DNA of 50,000 bases. Source: an uncultured Eubacteriales bacterium. GTDB taxonomy: Bacteria; Bacillota; Clostridia; Oscillospirales; Oscillospiraceae. Of the stretch, positions 47,094 to 50,000 are shown one piece after another. Position 1 is the first letter of the stretch, and every line of letters begins with the position of its first letter. The stretch lies in assembly GCA_900319465.1 (NCBI GenBank), contig ONOL01000024.1, forward strand, positions 1 to 50,000. Direction: 5' to 3'. The notes beneath the pieces were generated by a model that was not told the origin of the DNA, searched no databases, and saw only the letters and a program-made list of their open reading frames with translations. The translations under genes and the position numbers were made by a program.

Positions 47094-47984
47094 TTATTTA
47101 TATTCGAAGCCGCTGGGCTCGCCGAGGGGGCGGTCCAGAAGCGCGGGATTGGCAAAGATATGCTTGACCAGCTTCAGGCTGCGGGCAAAGTAGAAGCCGT
47201 CGGCGATGCGCTCGTCCAGCGTGGCGCCGATGTCCACCACGTCGCGGATCTCCTTGTGCCCGTCGGGCATGACAAGCTCCTCCTTGTGGAGCGTGCCGAC
47301 GGTAATCATGATGCTGTTGGTGCCGTAGTTGTTCAGATGGTGGTAGACCGCGGGCGCCCGGATGCTGCCGAGGTTCGAGAGCAGCACCGTCGTGTAGTTG
47401 GGGTCGCCGTCGGTCAGCGCCTTGGGGTTGACGCCCCAGAAGTCCAGCCAGCGGATCACGCGGATGATGAACATCAGCAGCGGCCGCGGGATCTTCGCAA
47501 AGGCGTCGAGCAGCGCGTCGATGCCGCCGGTGGACACCTCGCTCCTGCGGGTCTCGCGCACGTCGCCCACGATCTTCCGGCTCAGCGTTTCCAGCGTGTC
47601 CTCCTCCTTCGGCACAAACACCATCAGGCTCTCCTCGCCGTTGTCGGCGAAGCGGCGTTTGCACACAAAGCTCAGGCTGATCTCGTCCCGCTCGTACATA
47701 CGGCGGCCCTGGATGAAGCGGTTCATCTTCGGCCGCTCCCGGATCATGCGGGCCACGCTCATGATGAGCGCGTGGAACACGGTGGTCTTGTAGTCGGGGT
47801 GGGAGGCATTCTTCTCCTCCAGGTACCTCATCAGCTCGGTCACGTCGAACTTGTCGTTCATAAAGACCTCGCAGTCGGTGCGGTTGGGCATCAGGTGGGC
47901 CATCACGGTCTGCAGGCCGGGAACGTCTCTGACCCAGCGGCCGTCCCGCCGGTCGCCCCATCGTCTCTTTCTCTCTTCGCTCAT
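47094..47984 (-). CDS. Stand-alone E2-like (CAT-fold) acyltransferase homologue
   Basis: A 296-residue protein resembling the catalytic domain of 2-oxoacid dehydrogenase E2 / chloramphenicol acetyltransferase, without lipoyl domains. YKTTVFHALIMSVARMI and LSNLGSIRAPAVYHHL match the trimer fold. The E2 active-site motif DHRxxDG appears as LDERIADG: the catalytic His is replaced by Glu. I believe related clostridial proteins share this, so it may be a family trait, but classic acyltransfer chemistry is doubtful. First gene of the operon with the acyl ligase. AGGAGGCGCTT precedes the ATG. Confidence 0.78.
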   Translation of the reverse strand: MSEERKRRWGDRRDGRWVRDVPGLQTVMAHLMPNRTDCEVFMNDKFDVTELMRYLEEKNASHPDYKTTVFHALIMSVARMIRERPKMNRFIQGRRMYERDEISLSFVCKRRFADNGEESLMVFVPKEEDTLETLSRKIVGDVRETRRSEVSTGGIDALLDAFAKIPRPLLMFIIRVIRWLDFWGVNPKALTDGDPNYTTVLLSNLGSIRAPAVYHHLNNYGTNSIMITVGTLHKEELVMPDGHKEIRDVVDIGATLDERIADGFYFARSLKLVKHIFANPALLDRPLGEPSGFEYK

Positions 47985-48018
47985 AAGCGCCTCCTGTCAA
48001 CGGATTGCATCCACGATG

Positions 48019-48047
48019 ATTGTATACGATGGCAGTAGAAATTTCAA
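48019..48047 (-). promoter_or_regulatory. Promoter of the acyltransferase-ligase operon
   Basis: Minus strand TTGAAA (48042-48047), 17-bp spacer, TACAAT (48019-48024), about 35 bp before the ATG. Confidence 0.7.
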
Positions 48048-48119
48048 CAATTTTAACGAAACTTGTTGTGCTGTCGTTTCCGAAAAAATTGGGGCATCCT
48101 AAAGGGCGGAGGTGAGCAG

Positions 48120-48296
48120 ATGTCCCGAAGGAAAAAGAAGGAACGGCCCGCGCCGTCCGGCGAATTAAGCGTCGATCCGGAGGCGCGCGTCGCGGCGAAA
48201 TTCGACGCGGCGGGCATTGCAAAGTTTCCCGTGGCGCAGCCCGGGAAGATGGGCTTTCGCGTGCTTGACGACTGCGCCGAGGAGCACCGGATGTAG
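48120..48296 (+). CDS. Small basic protein of unknown function
   Basis: A 58-residue soluble protein starting MSRRKKKERPAPSG and ending DDCAEEHRM; basic N-terminus, acidic C-terminus, no motif I know. Support for it being real: an excellent ribosome site (GGAGGTGAG) right before the ATG, and a 17-bp hairpin just past the stop. Its promoter would overlap that of the divergent acyltransferase gene. Confidence 0.55.
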   Translation: MSRRKKKERPAPSGELSVDPEARVAAKFDAAGIAKFPVAQPGKMGFRVLDDCAEEHRM

Positions 48297-48309
48297 TCCC
48301 CTGCGCCCC

Positions 48310-48346
48310 GCCCTCCGGTCCCGGCCCCCGGCCGGGGCCGGAGGGC
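48310..48346 (+). terminator. Very stable hairpin after the 58-residue gene
   Basis: 48310-48326 pairs with 48330-48346 (17 bp, one G-U, loop CCC). It lies 13 nt past the stop codon and has no long U-run. From here to the promoter at 48490 there is AT-rich sequence with an 8-bp inverted repeat (GCATCAAA at 48412, TTTGATGC at 48450), but no gene. Confidence 0.6.
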
Positions 48347-48489
48347 TTGTCGAACCCCGCAGGCTTCTTCTCCTTCTTTGAAGTACATATTTTCGCTATT
48401 CCCGTTATTTTGCATCAAAGCAAAAGCAAAATTAAAAAAGCTTCGTCGTTTTGATGCTAAAACAAAAAGATTCTTGTGCAGTTTGTTCG

Positions 48490-48519
48490 TTGACGGCGCG
48501 CAGGCTTCAATGATAGAAT
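48490..48519 (+). promoter_or_regulatory. Promoter of the 2-oxoacid oxidoreductase operon
   Basis: TTGACG (48490-48495), 18-bp spacer, TAGAAT (48514-48519), 60 bp before the ATG of the P-loop ATPase gene. Confidence 0.6.
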
Positions 48520-48579
48520 ACAAACGGAGAACAAGGTGGGTTTTTTTGTGCTCTTTGCACAGCCCACGGGAGCATTGTT

Positions 48580-49326
48580 ATGAAGAAAATGTACGTTTTG
48601 ATCGGCAATTACGGCAGCGGCAAGACGGAGCTCGCGCTGAACTTCGCCTTCAAGGCCGCCGAGCGGGGCGAGCACACCGAGCTGATCGATCTGGATATGG
48701 TCAACACCTTCTTCCGCCTGACCGAGCGCGGGCGGCTGGCGCGGCTGCGCGAGATCCGCGTGGTCTCTCCGAACTACGCCTGCTCCGGTATTGAGAGCCT
48801 CTCCGTCCCGGCGGAGGTGCAGTCCGCCTTTGCGATGGACTGGGACACCGTCGTGTTCGACGTGGGCGGCGACGCGGTGGGCTCCACGGCGCTGGGGCGC
48901 TACCATCAGGACTTCATGGAGCTGGAGGACGGCGCGCTGGAGGTGCTCAACGTGGTCAACATCCGCCGCCCGCTCGCCGGGACGGTGGAAAAGATCATGC
49001 ACCTGCAGGAGGAAATGCAGATCCACGGGCGTTTGAAGATCACCGGCATGATCAACAACACGAATCTGGCGCAGATGACCACCCCCGCCGAGCTCCGGGA
49101 CGGCTACGAGATGATCCGCGAGGTCTCCGAGCGCACCGGCGTCCCCGTGGCCTACACCTCCGGCAAAAAGGCGCTGCTCGAGCAGTTTCTCGCCGAGGGG
49201 CACGACCCCAGGTTCATCGGCACGCCGATGCCGATCGACACCTATATGCAGCGCGACTGGGACAGCTGGGTCAAGGGGCTCGGCGGCCCGAGCGAGCAGG
49301 TCCTGTTCGAGTCGGCAGGCGGCTGA
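48580..49326 (+). CDS. P-loop ATPase (MinD/ParA-like) of the oxidoreductase operon
   Basis: A 248-residue soluble ATPase. The N-terminus YVLIGNYGSGKTELALNFA is the Walker A loop; LIDLDMVNTFFRLTERG follows as in SIMIBI-class NTPases; VVFDVGGDAVGSTAL is the Walker B region and MINNTNLAQMT the base-recognition segment. It precedes the ferredoxin and alpha subunit of a 2-oxoacid:ferredoxin oxidoreductase. Such ATPases often accompany these genes; a chaperone or cluster-loading role is inferred. It is not HypB, since the HypB nickel and GTPase motifs are absent. Confidence 0.78.
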   Translation: MKKMYVLIGNYGSGKTELALNFAFKAAERGEHTELIDLDMVNTFFRLTERGRLARLREIRVVSPNYACSGIESLSVPAEVQSAFAMDWDTVVFDVGGDAVGSTALGRYHQDFMELEDGALEVLNVVNIRRPLAGTVEKIMHLQEEMQIHGRLKITGMINNTNLAQMTTPAELRDGYEMIREVSERTGVPVAYTSGKKALLEQFLAEGHDPRFIGTPMPIDTYMQRDWDSWVKGLGGPSEQVLFESAGG

Positions 49327-49333
49327 CGACGTC

Positions 49334-49495
49334 AAACGAAACTCGCTCCCTTCCGCTCCTTCCGTTTTCCTTTTCCTTTCAAAGCCTCCGGCTTTGAAAG
49401 GAGATTACGGGAGTTCCATACGAAACTCGCTCCCTTCCGCTTCCGCAGTTTGCGTAAGCGCCGCGAAAGCTCCCCTTCCGCTCCTTCCGTTTTCC
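49334..49495. repeat. Direct repeats with a central hairpin between oxidoreductase genes
   Basis: ACGAAACTCGCTCCCTTCCG occurs at 49336 and again at 49420; CCTTCCGCTCCTTCCG at 49349 has a related copy near 49473. Between them 49376-49386 pairs perfectly with 49390-49400 (CTTTCAAAGCC/GGCTTTGAAAG). The 220-bp gap carries no gene. It may be degenerate repeat DNA or a transcript-processing site. Confidence 0.55.
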
Positions 49496-49546
49496 CGTTT
49501 TTTGTTTTCAAAAACTGCAAACATATAAAAGAAAAGAGGTAAAATC

Positions 49547-49762
49547 ATGGCAAAGGTCACAGTAACCGTCAACGAGCTGGTATGCAAGGGCTGCGGGCTC
49601 TGTGTCAGAGCATGCCCCAAGGGCGTGCTTGCCCTGTCCAAGCAGAAGCTCAACGCAAAGGGTTACCATCCGGCGGAGGTCGTGGATCAGGAGGCGTGCA
49701 TCGGCTGCGCGTCCTGCGCGCGCACCTGCCCGGACGTGGCGATCCGGATCGAGAGAGAATAA
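49547..49762 (+). CDS. korD: 4Fe-4S ferredoxin subunit of 2-oxoacid:ferredoxin oxidoreductase
   Basis: A 71-residue 2[4Fe-4S] ferredoxin: [14 protein letters not shown] and [13 protein letters not shown]. Position directly before the alpha-subunit gene identifies it as the delta (KorD/VorD-type) subunit, which takes electrons from the catalytic subunits to free ferredoxin. AAGAGGT precedes the ATG by 7 nt. The gap to the next gene is 13 nt with AAGGAGG. Confidence 0.88.
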   Translation: MAKVTVTVNELVCKGCGLCVRACPKGVLALSKQKLNAKGYHPAEVVDQEACIGCASCARTCPDVAIRIERE

Positions 49763-49775
49763 GGAGGAAAAGAAC

Positions 49776-50000
49776 ATGGCACTGACTCTTATGAAGGGCA
49801 GCGAAGCGATCGCGGAGGCCGCCATTCGCGCAGGCGCCCGTTTCTTCTTCGGCTACCCGATCACCCCGCAGACTGAGATCCCCGAATATATGTCCGCCCG
49901 CATGCCCGAGGTCGGAGGCTGCTTCCTCCAGGCCGAGAGCGAGGTCGCGGCGATCAACATGGTGTACGGCGCCGCCGGTACCGGCGCGCGCGTCATCACC
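49776..50000 (+). CDS. 2-oxoacid:ferredoxin oxidoreductase alpha subunit, 5' end only
   Basis: Seventy-five codons before the window ends. [33 protein letters not shown] and [23 protein letters not shown] match the N-terminus of KorA/VorB-type alpha subunits, which bind the substrate and shape the TPP site. The enzyme oxidatively decarboxylates a 2-oxoacid to acyl-CoA and reduces ferredoxin. The 2-oxoacid (2-oxoglutarate, branched-chain) cannot be decided from this part. AAGGAGG lies 8 nt before the ATG. Confidence 0.88.
   Translation, partial: MALTLMKGSEAIAEAAIRAGARFFFGYPITPQTEIPEYMSARMPEVGGCFLQAESEVAAINMVYGAAGTGARVIT

Noticed and set aside
48580-49326. The P-loop ATPase as the missing HypB
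   Set aside because: No histidine-rich N-terminus, no HypB nickel-site cysteines and no matching GTPase motifs; its context is the oxidoreductase operon.
1-50000. CRISPR arrays, tRNA or rRNA genes
   Set aside because: No regularly spaced direct repeats of CRISPR type, no tRNA cloverleaf with GGTTCGA-type arms, and no rRNA-like conserved segments were seen on either strand.

Overview
The window is a GC-rich (about 60 %), densely packed bacterial chromosome segment. Gene content and signals point to a high-GC anaerobic member of the Clostridia, probably near Oscillospiraceae/Ruminococcaceae. The evidence is strong AGGAGG-type ribosome sites, frequent TTG starts, a Firmicutes-type 6S RNA, a sortase-type cell-wall anchor, ferredoxin-dependent enzymes, ATP-type phosphofructokinase and a BclA-like protein. 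No rRNA, tRNA or CRISPR array was seen. All family names come from reading the protein sequences; no database search was run.

Layout. (1) 1-1750: scarred left edge with four TGCACCCCC repeats, two terminators and a decayed CPBP protease gene fused in frame to the C-terminal third of a tyrosine recombinase. (2) 1869-9900: MATE exporter, GH13 glucosidase, and a 1536-residue wall-anchored surface protein. (3) 9989-23490: the centrepiece, one strand of hydrogenase genes: hypF-hypC-hypD-hypE, then a 14-gene set for an Mrp-antiporter-linked group 4 [NiFe] hydrogenase (Mbh type), with hypA after the large subunit. (4) 23783-24853: pfkA. (5) 25000-30270: a pentose/deoxysugar operon (sugar isomerase broken by a 5-bp duplication, DUF4867, xylulokinase) divergent from a ROK repressor, with a clear AT-rich palindromic operator on the kinase promoter. 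(6) 30274-33994: tldD-tldE and an unknown membrane protein. (7) 34000-34700: hairpins, 6S RNA and DUF1292. (8) 34826-40568: envelope genes (class A PBP, SH3/NlpC-P60 hydrolase, BclA-like protein). (9) 40697-42692: a three-gene overlapping operon of Nudix hydrolase, nitrilase-family amidase and DUF1643. (10) 42805-45229: mgtE and an AEC transporter. (11) 45346-48047: an AMP-forming acyl ligase with an E2-like acyltransferase. (12) 48120 to the end: a tiny protein, then the start of a 2-oxoacid:ferredoxin oxidoreductase operon.

How they fit together. Reduced ferredoxin made by the oxidoreductase at the right edge is the expected electron donor of the Mbh-type hydrogenase, which would evolve H2 while its Mrp-like arm moves Na+ or H+. 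The hyp genes build the NiFe site. Sugar uptake and glycolysis (GH13, xylulokinase, PfkA) would feed this chain.

Most unusual points: the fused extra ferredoxin domain on the hydrogenase electron-input subunit, a C-terminal extension on its antiporter subunit where a separate MbhI is missing, a MITE-like repeat pair that overlaps the stop codons of hypF and hypD, the three-lesion protease/integrase chimera, and the possibly reversible 5-bp duplication in the isomerase gene.
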